The notes under the pieces were generated by a model, which saw nothing but the letters and a program-made list of their open reading frames with translations, did no database searches and had not been told where the DNA came from. 64,000 nt of DNA, from contig JALHQW010000023.1 of the NCBI GenBank assembly GCA_022841745.1, positions 1-64,000 of the forward strand, read 5' to 3'. Below are positions 16,605 to 24,095 of this stretch, piece by piece (position 1 is the first letter of the stretch; each line of letters begins with the position of its first letter). This stretch comes from Saprospiraceae bacterium (GTDB lineage Bacteria > Bacteroidota > Bacteroidia > Chitinophagales > Saprospiraceae). Position numbers and translations under genes: made by a program.

Positions 16605-16661
16605 TTACGATTGACCGTAAAAGTAAAAGCTAAACCAAAAATTGTTCGGATACAGGTTCAT
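16605..16661 (-). CDS. Aromatic leader peptide 1 (attenuator)
   Basis: An 18-codon frame encodes MNLYPNNFWFSFYFYGQS, with four Phe, three Tyr and one Trp. The TAA stop is immediately followed by CGGGGCT, the putative antiterminator strand for terminator 1. A TAAGTTTG promoter element lies 19 bases upstream, so this is probably the first frame of the operon transcript. It differs in sequence from leader peptide 2 but has the same size, composition and arrangement. Confidence 0.8.
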   Translation of the reverse strand: MNLYPNNFWFSFYFYGQS

Positions 16662-16680
16662 ATTGACTTCAATTATGCGA

Positions 16681-16712
16681 CAAACTTAAAGGCAAAAAGA
16701 ACACGGCGCAAG
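16681..16712 (-). promoter_or_regulatory. Promoter of the aromatic operon
   Basis: On the minus strand TAAGTTTG (16688-16681) matches the Bacteroidota -7 consensus TAnnTTTG exactly. CTTG (16712-16709) lies 20 bases upstream, an acceptable -33 element. Transcription would start about 5-8 bases further on, giving a leader of about 340 bases before pheA that contains both attenuators. Confidence 0.6.
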
Positions 16713-16731
16713 TCTAATGTGTAAATTTACG

Positions 16732-16768
16732 AAAAAATCTCCTCAATAGTGCAAGGCAAATTGAGGGG
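16732..16768 (-). terminator. Terminator after the Cys-rich lipoprotein gene
   Basis: CCTCAAT (16766-16760 on the minus strand) pairs with ATTGAGG (16747-16741), and six T follow shortly after. It separates the Cys-rich protein gene from the aromatic operon promoter. The opposite strand also ends in a T run, so it may work both ways. Confidence 0.65.
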
Positions 16769-16805
16769 ATTTTTCTGAAGTGAAAATTCAAGCAAGGAGA
16801 AATTA

Positions 16806-17519
16806 TCAATCCCAACAACAGGCTGTTGAACCTGAACACTGTACTGTACAACTGTTTCCACCTACCGAAAGAGAACAACCTGTAGCACCCGTGCCTCCAG
16901 CATCGCATGATTCACTTGCTACATTATTACACGCAGTGCTAGATATGCCAGTGACACAGCATGCACAGCTTAATTCTTGACCACCACCCTCGCCACCCTC
17001 ACCACGGAAGATGATTTCTGGTTTGGGGGTCAGGTGCTTAATCAGCCCCATTTCGTTCAAAAATTCACTGCCAAAAGCAATTGAAGATAGGCTTGACATT
17101 TTTGTGTCATCCAATGAATAAATGAATTTGAACTCGTCTTTCAAGGATGCAACAACTATTGTTCTATGGAAAAATATCATCTCAATTTCACTGAAATCCC
17201 TGTTCTTTAGTGCCTTCAAAATGATGTCGTAATTCTCGCTCTTGGGCTGCAAAACATAGTGAAGGAATTTACCTTCTTTAGCACCTTCCAACGAAAAAGC
17301 AATCATTTCAGAACCAACATCCAATGTTGCACTTCCTTTGTAGTACTCGGCTTTTTCTTCCGGCAATAATTTACCTGCGTTATAGTCGGCGACTATTTTT
17401 TCCGCATCAGGTATGCCAGATTGTACTAATAGGGGTTCACTTACCGTACAGGCTACATAAACCAACAAGAACAGGCCTAAGAGTAGGCTTGAGAGTTTGA
17501 GAAAATTGCGTTGTTTCAT
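16806..17519 (-). CDS. Lipoprotein-like protein with a cysteine-rich C-terminal tail
   Basis: Starting at MKQRNFLKLS the protein is 237 residues. A hydrophobic signal ends VYVAC (Cys24), a weak lipobox. A mixed middle domain has no motif I recognise. Then a Gly-Glu-rich hinge (GEGGEGGGQ) leads to about 55 residues with ten Cys, including SCACC near the start of the tail and ACCWD at the very end. This looks like an exported carrier joined to a disulfide-rich or modifiable tail. No modification or export gene is adjacent. It has its own TAnnTTTG promoter and terminator. The gene is AT-rich. An upstream start at 17591 would add 24 residues before the signal and is rejected. Confidence 0.75.
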   Translation of the reverse strand: MKQRNFLKLSSLLLGLFLLVYVACTVSEPLLVQSGIPDAEKIVADYNAGKLLPEEKAEYYKGSATLDVGSEMIAFSLEGAKEGKFLHYVLQPKSENYDIILKALKNRDFSEIEMIFFHRTIVVASLKDEFKFIYSLDDTKMSSLSSIAFGSEFLNEMGLIKHLTPKPEIIFRGEGGEGGGQELSCACCVTGISSTACNNVASESCDAGGTGATGCSLSVGGNSCTVQCSGSTACCWD

Positions 17520-17556
17520 TTTACAATTTTTTAATGGGTTAAAAAAAATATGTTTA

Positions 17557-17587
17557 CAAAGATAGGATTTTGCAAAATAAGTAACAA
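17557..17587 (-). promoter_or_regulatory. Promoter of the Cys-rich lipoprotein gene
   Basis: On the minus strand TATCTTTG (17564-17557) fits TAnnTTTG exactly, with TTG (17587-17585) 20 bases upstream as the -33 element. The coding start follows 38 bases downstream. Confidence 0.65.
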
Positions 17588-17876
17588 CCAATAACTTATA
17601 CAGTGAAGTGTATTGTTTATAAAACAGCGTTTATTTCAAAATAAAACACTAAAGCCAATATACAAGAATGGATAGCTCAATACAAAAAGTTGTATTTTCT
17701 TATTTTACAATCACCTATTTTTATTGACAACTTGTTTCGCTCTGCCCTTTTGAGTGAATTTAAATGCAAATGAATGTATATCGAACAAGAGTTTTGACAA
17801 AAAAATCATATGCACTTATGATTGAAAAATGCTGGCAGTCCACATAAAGGGATTTGTTCCGAGTTTTTCTAACACC
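17588..17876. other. AT-rich gap upstream of the Cys-rich lipoprotein
   Basis: This stretch is strongly AT-rich and has no coding frame that I would support. It lies between the 3' end of the TPR gene and the lipoprotein promoter. No clear terminator hairpin is visible. Confidence 0.5.
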
Positions 17877-19367
17877 TCATTCCATCAGTTTGCCTTCCAG
17901 TACCTTGCGTTGCAGCATTTCCGACTTTCCGCCGTGCTCCATTGCTTTTTGCCAGAATTGGAGGGCTTCGTTGGCCTTGCCGAGCTGGTATTGGACATCG
18001 CCGAGGCGCTCCAAGGTGGCTGGGTCTTTGGGGTTGAGTTGCAGGGCATCGTTGAGGGCTTTTTCGGCCTGCGGGTATTTTTTCAGTTGATAGTGCGATT
18101 CGCCCATTTCTCGCAGAACATTGAAGCGGAGCGGCGGGTTTTTGGCGGTCATGACGATGGCCTGTTGCAGGGCAGAAAGGGCATCGTTGGGTTTTTGGAG
18201 GCCGTTGTAGCCAAGGCCATTGAAATAATAGGCCGAGGCTTGGTTCGGGAAGAGGTCGAGGGCATCTTCGGTCGTCTTCACGAGGTTTTGGTAGTCTTTT
18301 TTATCGAAATAAATATAGAGCACCTGCTCCCATACTGCCCAAACGTTCTTGTCCAGTTCGATACAGCGCTTGTATGCTTCCAATGCCTTGTCGGGCATGC
18401 CGCTGTGGTAATAGACATCGCCGAGCACCGAATGCGACTTGGCTACATTGGGGTGGACGGTGGCCAGCAGGGAGGTCAATGCCAGTAGCGAGTTGCCGAG
18501 GCTCTTGTCGTTCGTCTCGGCGAGGCGGGTCACGTAGGGAATGATTTCCTTTATTTTGGTGTCAATATCCGTGTTGGGGTTTTCAAAAACAGGCCGCAGC
18601 GAGTTGAGGAACTTGAGGTCGTCAATGCCCTTGGAGTCGTCGGCGAGGGCAATCTTGGCACGGGCGTCTTCGGGGTTGAGCTTCAAAATCTCGTTGTAGG
18701 TGGCCTTTGCTTTCTCCTTGTCGCCGGTTTGGTCATAAAAATTGGCGAGCATGTGGCGGTACTCCACGTTTTTCGGGAATCGCTCAATTAGTTCCTGCAC
18801 CTCCTTCCCTGCTTTTTTATAATCGCCCATGCCGAGGTAGAGCGTCTGCTTGTGGCGGGTCGTCTCCTCATTGATACCAATCTTTTTCTCCAGCATATCA
18901 TAGACCTTGATGGCCTCGGCTGGCTTGCTGGCCCGCACGAGGTGGTAGGCCCATTTGAAATAATAGCCCTCGTTGTGTGGGTCGGCCTTCACGAGTTGCG
19001 CATAAAGCTCGGCTGCTTGGCTGTCCTTGTCCAATTTTTGGTATAGCTCGGCGAGATAGTACTTGTACCAAGCGTTGGCGGGGTTCCACTCCACGGCATT
19101 GCGGGCACTAGTGAGCGCCTTGTCGGTATCTTTTAGGGCCTCATAGACCCGTGCCAGTTCGTATGCAGCGGCATCGTTCTTGGGTTCTTTGTCCAAAACC
19201 TCCTTGAACTTGGCGGCAGCCTTCTCCCAGTTACCGAGCAGCTTCTCCCGGTTGCCGTCAATGAACAACTCGGCTGTTTTGGATGCTTCGGGTGTTTGCA
19301 ATTCCTCCTGCGCCTGTAGTGAAAAGGCAATCAAAAGAAGAAATGGCAGCAGTATTCGCTTTGACAT
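17877..19367 (-). CDS. Secreted TPR-repeat protein
   Basis: Starting at MSKRILLPFLLLIAFSLQAQ the protein is 496 residues with a signal peptide (1-19 or so). The rest is a run of tetratricopeptide repeats, for example NWEKAAAKFKEVLDKEPKNDAA, PANAWYKYYLAELYQKLDKD, GMPDKALEAYKRCIELDKNV and KYPQAEKALNDALQLNPKDP. Around ten repeats are visible. TPR proteins act as scaffolds; no catalytic domain is attached. It is probably periplasmic. It lies 80 bases downstream of the nucleotidyltransferase on the same strand, so the two may be co-transcribed. An upstream in-frame Met at 19394 lies in repeat-like sequence and is less likely. Confidence 0.88.
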   Translation of the reverse strand: MSKRILLPFLLLIAFSLQAQEELQTPEASKTAELFIDGNREKLLGNWEKAAAKFKEVLDKEPKNDAAAYELARVYEALKDTDKALTSARNAVEWNPANAWYKYYLAELYQKLDKDSQAAELYAQLVKADPHNEGYYFKWAYHLVRASKPAEAIKVYDMLEKKIGINEETTRHKQTLYLGMGDYKKAGKEVQELIERFPKNVEYRHMLANFYDQTGDKEKAKATYNEILKLNPEDARAKIALADDSKGIDDLKFLNSLRPVFENPNTDIDTKIKEIIPYVTRLAETNDKSLGNSLLALTSLLATVHPNVAKSHSVLGDVYYHSGMPDKALEAYKRCIELDKNVWAVWEQVLYIYFDKKDYQNLVKTTEDALDLFPNQASAYYFNGLGYNGLQKPNDALSALQQAIVMTAKNPPLRFNVLREMGESHYQLKKYPQAEKALNDALQLNPKDPATLERLGDVQYQLGKANEALQFWQKAMEHGGKSEMLQRKVLEGKLME

Positions 19368-19447
19368 TTGAGGATGCAAGGATTTGAGATTCAAGGATTG
19401 GAGGGTTCGTCGGAAAACTGTTTAAATTTATAAACCCCCAGCCCTTA

Positions 19448-20452
19448 TTATTTAAAACTGGTGTAGTCGCCGATGCTCACGTCTGAAGCGTGTCCTTCGT
19501 AATTCACGTGGTTCCCCACCATCGAATCGGTGAAAAGAGCATCGGAGACGTTCGTATCGCCCTGTATAACGCTGTTTTTGATGATGGAGTTTGCAATGAC
19601 CGAATTATTCCCAACGGACACGTGCGGCCCGATGACGGAGTTCAGGATTTTTGCGCCAGCACCGACAAAACAAGGCTCGATAATCACGGAGTTTTCAATG
19701 ATTGCTTTTGATGAAACGAGTTGCTCCAACGGCTGTTTAATCTCCAACATACGGCGGTTGGTGTCCACGATATTCAGTTTGTTGCCACAGTCCAGCCATT
19801 CGTCAATGCCGCTGGCCCGAAACTGGTAGCCGCTTGCTTTCATGTTCTCCAGCACCGAGGTGATTTGGAACTCGCCCTTGTCCTTTATATTATTGTCAAT
19901 GAGGTACTTGATTTGGTCACGCAGGTACTCGCCCTCCCGTACATAGTACAAGCCCACGATGGCAAGGTCAGAGACGAACACGGGCGACTTCTCCACGAAG
20001 TCGGTGATGACGTGCTGCTCGTTCGTTTTTACCACGCCGAAGGAAGAGGGGTCTTCCACTTTTTTTACCCAAATGATGCCCTCCTCGTTGGTATCGAAAT
20101 GGAAATCGGCCCGGAAAAGGGTATCGCTGAAGGCAATGAACACGTTGCCGTTGAGGCTTTCGCTGGCACAACCAATGGCATGGGCCACGCCGAGCGGCTG
20201 CGTCTGGTGGTAAATGCGCCCCTCCGCCCCAAAGCTGTTGGCGATGGCGACAAGCTCCCGCTCCACGTCCTTGCCGAAGTCGCCCGTGATGAAGGCGATT
20301 TCTTCGACCTTGCCGCTGTAACCAGATGTCAGGTCTTCGACAATGCGCTGCACCATCGGCTTGCCAGCGATGGGGATGAGTGGCTTTGGAAGCGTCAGTG
20401 TATGTGGGCGGAGGCGGGTGCCCCTGCCAGCCATTGGGATGATGATTTTCAT
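19448..20452 (-). CDS. Sugar-phosphate nucleotidyltransferase with left-handed beta-helix tail
   Basis: This 334-residue protein begins MKIIIPMAGRGTRLRPHTLT followed by LPKPLIPIAGKPM, the nucleotide-binding signature of the RmlA/GalU/GlmU family. Its nucleotidyl-transfer domain covers about 240 residues. The C-terminus has hexapeptide-repeat pattern (SKAIIENSVIIEPCFVGAGA, IGPHVSVGNNSVIANSIIKN), forming a left-handed helix. Such proteins make NDP-sugars such as dTDP- or UDP-glucose or GDP-mannose. The sugar and nucleotide cannot be decided here. There is no glycan cluster beside it. Confidence 0.9.
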   Translation of the reverse strand: MKIIIPMAGRGTRLRPHTLTLPKPLIPIAGKPMVQRIVEDLTSGYSGKVEEIAFITGDFGKDVERELVAIANSFGAEGRIYHQTQPLGVAHAIGCASESLNGNVFIAFSDTLFRADFHFDTNEEGIIWVKKVEDPSSFGVVKTNEQHVITDFVEKSPVFVSDLAIVGLYYVREGEYLRDQIKYLIDNNIKDKGEFQITSVLENMKASGYQFRASGIDEWLDCGNKLNIVDTNRRMLEIKQPLEQLVSSKAIIENSVIIEPCFVGAGAKILNSVIGPHVSVGNNSVIANSIIKNSVIQGDTNVSDALFTDSMVGNHVNYEGHASDVSIGDYTSFK

Positions 20453-20773
20453 GATAAAATGGTTGATGCGGCAGGCTCAAGCGGCCAGCCAATTCCGGTG
20501 TAACGGTAATTGTCCCATTTGGCTGCCTTCTGCGCTAAGTTGTTTGGGCTTCCGTGTTGCCTTTCTGTTTTGATTTGATGAAAAGTAAGACGTATAGATT
20601 GTAAGGGGGTAAAAATAGTACCCAAAACGGTTTTCCGATGGTATATCGTTGTTTCATCAAAAAAGCATTTAGGCACCTTGGCAAAATCCGTTCCTTAACG
20701 TTTATAGCAGTCACAGCTTTTGCCTACAGTTATTGGCATAAAAAAATTGGCGTGCTAAATAGCGAGTTGCCTA
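20453..20773. other. Intergenic gap
   Basis: There are about 320 bases upstream of the nucleotidyltransferase and downstream of the decayed gene. Open frames here are short and unlike proteins. No clear TAnnTTTG promoter, hairpin with T run or repeat array is visible. Confidence 0.5.
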
Positions 20774-21220
20774 TTAATCCTTCGTAAACGTCTCCATGTT
20801 TTTGAGCCTGGTTTTCAAGTCTGAATTGTTGGGGAAAACCTTTAGCCCCGCCGCAACCAATCCTTTGCCTTTTCAAAGTTCGACATCCTGAATTCACAGG
20901 CTGCTATTTTGCCATAAATGCCATGTAGCCCGTTTTTTGAGTTGCCCCGCAGCCCCATCATTTGTGGCTCAATGTCTTCCACGAGCTTGATGCGCAGTTT
21001 ATGGATTTCTGTTCCACTGGTTATCCTTGCCATCCCCGTCAATGGCTACCATCAAGGCTATGGCATCCACTTTTTCACCCATTTTGAGGGAAGCGAAAAT
21101 GCGTTTTTCAGCGTCGTTCAAGTGGGTTATTTTCTCATAAGAAACCAAGGTGCTGTCTTGGGCCAGGTCCAAACTCAGCCAGCAAAAAAGCAAGAGGAAG
21201 GTGGATAATTTAGTAAGCAT
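20774..21220 (-). pseudogene. Frameshifted small secreted protein gene
   Basis: Three frames together read as one protein of about 148 residues. It begins MLTKLSTFLLLFCWLSLDLAQ (signal peptide), runs to KDNQWNRNP, then shifts to HKLRIKLVEDIEPQMMGLRG through FEKAKDWL, then shifts again to AAGLKVFPNNSDLKTRL and ends METFTKD. The breaks are near 21000-21010 and near 20858. The second is easily explained by one lost G in a GGCGGCGGGG run. The C-terminal part looks like a TPR-style helix pair. Either the gene is decayed or the assembly has single-base errors. Confidence 0.7.
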
Positions 21221-21298
21221 GGTAACGATTTTGATATTGTTGAGCAAAAATAGCGCCTCTTGGCAATCAGTACACTGATTTGGTCAATGACTTCTGCC

Positions 21299-21306
21299 TA
21301 TCTTTG
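21299..21306 (+). promoter_or_regulatory. Promoter of the M1 aminopeptidase gene
   Basis: TATCTTTG matches TAnnTTTG exactly. TTTG at 21279-21282 could serve as the -33 element with a somewhat short 16-base spacer. The coding start is 70 bases downstream. Confidence 0.55.
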
Positions 21307-21375
21307 CCCGCCTTTCCAACAGCCATACTTGACTGAACTGGGCCATCGTTAATGCCTTTCAGAAAAATTCCTTCA

Positions 21376-24018
21376 ATGAAAAAATCCTTCTTCCTGCTGC
21401 TCGCCATTTCCTTGGTCTGGAGCTGCGCCCCTAAAAAGTATTCGGCCATCATGCTGCCGGAAACTGACTACGTGAACCTCGACACCGTCACCGTCTCGGC
21501 TCCTTCGGAGTACAACGAGGACGAGATGATTAGCCTCGACGAGGTGGAATCCGATGGCCTTACCCTGCCACGCTACAACCCCAGCGCCAAACGGGAGAAC
21601 GACCTGCTCCACACCAAGCTCGATATCCGCTTCGACTGGGCCAAGGAACAGGTGCTCGGCAAGGCCACGCTCACGCTGAAGCCTTATTTCTACCCAACCG
21701 ACAAATTGACGCTGGACGCCAAGGGCTTCCAGTTCCACAAAATCAACTTCGAGGGCAGTACCGAGCAACTGAAATACGACTACGACAGCAGCCAGGTTAC
21801 CATTCACCTCGGAAAGACCTTCACCCGCAACCAAGAGTACAAGCTATTTATAGACTATACGGCCTCCCCCACCGAGTCGGGCGGCAGCGAGGCCATCACC
21901 TCTGACAAGGGCCTGTTTTTCATCAACCCCCGCAAAGAGGATGGCGACAAGCCCCAGCAGATTTGGACGCAGGGCGAGACGGAGAACAACTCCCGCTGGT
22001 TCCCGACCATTGACAAACCCAACGAGCGGGCCACCAACGAAATCATGCTCACTGTGGAAGACCGATTCAAGACCCTCTCTAACGGCGTACTTGTTTCATC
22101 GAAAAAGAACACGGACGGCACCCGCACCGACCATTGGAAGATGGACCTGCCCCATGCGCCTTACCTTGTCATGATTGCCGTGGGCGAATATGCCGTAGTG
22201 AGCGACAAATGGAACGGCAAACCCGTGGACTACTACGTGGAACCAAAATTCGAAAAATATGCCCGCAATATCTTCCCGCACACGCCGGAGATGCTCCAGT
22301 TCTTCTCGGATAAATTGGGCGTGGCCTACCCTTGGCAGAAATACTCGCAAGTGGTGGTGCGTGATTATGTGAGCGGCGCCATGGAGAACACCACGGCGGT
22401 CGTCTTTGGCGATTTCATGCAGGGCACCGACCGCCAGTTGGTGGACGTTCGCCAAAACGAGACTATCGTGGCGCACGAGATGTTCCACCATTGGTTTGGC
22501 GATTACGTGACCTGCGAATCCTGGTCGAACCTGACCCTGAACGAGGGCTTTGCCAACTACTCGGAATACCTTTGGCTGGAGCAGAAGCACGGCAAGGACG
22601 AAGCCGACTTCCACCGCCTCAATGAAATGAACGGCTATATGCAGTCGGTGGCGCAGGGGATGCACCCGCTCATCCATTATGGCTATGAAAGCAAAGAGGA
22701 CATGTTCGACGCACACAGCTACAACAAGGGTGGGCTGGTGCTTCATATGCTCCGCAAATACGTTGGCGACGAGGCGTTTTTCCTTGCGTTGCAAAATTAC
22801 CTGAAGAAAAACGCCTTCACGGAAGTGGAAGCCGACGAGTTGCGCCTCGCCTTTGAGGACCTGACCGGGGAAGACCTCAACTGGTTCTTCGACCAGTGGT
22901 TCTTCAAGGAGGGCCAACCGGAATTAAAGGTCGAATACGATTACGACGAGGAATACAAAGAGGTCGTTGTCAGCGTGGAGCAAGTCCAAGACCCCAAGCA
23001 GATGCCCGGCGTTTTCGTCCTTCCTGTTGACATTGATGTGTATGCGGACGGCAAAATGACCCGCCACAAATTCCGCATTGACCAACGCACAAATAGCTTC
23101 CGCATCCCAGCCGCCAAAGACCCCGACCTCATCGTTTTCGATGGCGACGGCGTGCTGCTGGCCGATGTGCAGGAAGAGAAGAGCTTCGAAGAGTACATTT
23201 ACCAATACCGCAATACCAACAACTTCCTGTCGAAAATAAAGGCGATGGGTGAGCTGGTGCAAGACGAAAGCGGGGAAGCCGAAGCCATCATAAAAGAAGC
23301 CCTGAACGACAAGTTTTGGCTGTTCCGCCTGTTTGCCGTCGAGAGCATCGTTTTGGATGAAAAAACAGAGGCGAAAGTGGCAGAACTTGCGGAAAAAGAC
23401 CCACATTCCGATGTGAGGGAGTCGGCCATTCGGAAACTGGGCGGCACTGAAAACAAGCAATACGCACCATTGGCTGTTCGTGTGGTTGAAAACGACAAGG
23501 CCATAAAAGTGGTGTCGGCTGCACTTGAAACCTTGCTGGTGCTTGACAAGGAAGCCGCCCTAACCACGGCCAAGAAATTGGAAAAAGAAGACGACGAAGG
23601 GATCGTCCTCGCTGTGGCTGGCCTATATGCCGAGGCAGGTGACCCACAGCGGCTCGGCTTTTTCGAAGAAAAATTCAGCAAGGTGGGTGGCTACAACCAA
23701 GTTGGCTTTATCCAAAACTATGCAAAGCTGGCGCAAAATTCCGACCCTGCCGGCATGGTGCGTGCAGCCAGCAAAATCAAGGGTGTGGCCATGGACGAGT
23801 CGAAGATGTTCTGGCTGCGCTTCATGGTGACGAAGAGCATCAACGAGATGCACGCCAACCTGGCTAATAAGATAGAATCAGGGGAGCTTTCAACAGCTGA
23901 GGCTAAAGTGAAGGACGCTGAACTGGTGAAAATCATTGAAGAAATAAAGGCTTGGGAAAAGGACGACCGGGTAATGAACATGTACCTCAACTTGCCTGAC
24001 CCACCGTTGAGGCCATGA
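21376..24018 (+). CDS. M1 family zinc aminopeptidase, lipoprotein
   Basis: Starting at MKKSFFLLLAISLVWSCAPK the protein is 880 residues with a lipoprotein signal (Cys17). The exopeptidase motif GAMEN is at residues 334-338. The zinc site is HEMFHHW (His367, Glu368, His371) with Glu390 in LNEGFANY, exactly the M1 spacing. A catalytic Tyr probably lies in HSYNKGG near residue 450. From about residue 600 the protein continues as HEAT-like helical repeats (LAEKDPHSDVRESAIRKLGG). The enzyme removes N-terminal residues from peptides, presumably at the cell envelope. A start eight codons upstream (21352) would precede the signal peptide and is rejected. Confidence 0.95.
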   Translation: MKKSFFLLLAISLVWSCAPKKYSAIMLPETDYVNLDTVTVSAPSEYNEDEMISLDEVESDGLTLPRYNPSAKRENDLLHTKLDIRFDWAKEQVLGKATLTLKPYFYPTDKLTLDAKGFQFHKINFEGSTEQLKYDYDSSQVTIHLGKTFTRNQEYKLFIDYTASPTESGGSEAITSDKGLFFINPRKEDGDKPQQIWTQGETENNSRWFPTIDKPNERATNEIMLTVEDRFKTLSNGVLVSSKKNTDGTRTDHWKMDLPHAPYLVMIAVGEYAVVSDKWNGKPVDYYVEPKFEKYARNIFPHTPEMLQFFSDKLGVAYPWQKYSQVVVRDYVSGAMENTTAVVFGDFMQGTDRQLVDVRQNETIVAHEMFHHWFGDYVTCESWSNLTLNEGFANYSEYLWLEQKHGKDEADFHRLNEMNGYMQSVAQGMHPLIHYGYESKEDMFDAHSYNKGGLVLHMLRKYVGDEAFFLALQNYLKKNAFTEVEADELRLAFEDLTGEDLNWFFDQWFFKEGQPELKVEYDYDEEYKEVVVSVEQVQDPKQMPGVFVLPVDIDVYADGKMTRHKFRIDQRTNSFRIPAAKDPDLIVFDGDGVLLADVQEEKSFEEYIYQYRNTNNFLSKIKAMGELVQDESGEAEAIIKEALNDKFWLFRLFAVESIVLDEKTEAKVAELAEKDPHSDVRESAIRKLGGTENKQYAPLAVRVVENDKAIKVVSAALETLLVLDKEAALTTAKKLEKEDDEGIVLAVAGLYAEAGDPQRLGFFEEKFSKVGGYNQVGFIQNYAKLAQNSDPAGMVRAASKIKGVAMDESKMFWLRFMVTKSINEMHANLANKIESGELSTAEAKVKDAELVKIIEEIKAWEKDDRVMNMYLNLPDPPLRP

Positions 24019-24033
24019 TTTCTTTAAACGCCA

Positions 24034-24080
24034 ACAACAAAAAAGGCGGCTGGGCAAATGCCCGCCGCCTTTTTTGTTGT
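24034..24080. terminator. Bidirectional intrinsic terminator
   Basis: A perfect 17-bp stem (24034-24050 with 24064-24080), extended inward by GGGC/GCCC across a one-base bulge, has A and T runs at its base. It sits between the convergent M1 peptidase and rny genes and can end both transcripts. Confidence 0.92.
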
Positions 24081-24095
24081 GCAAAATGGTGGAAA

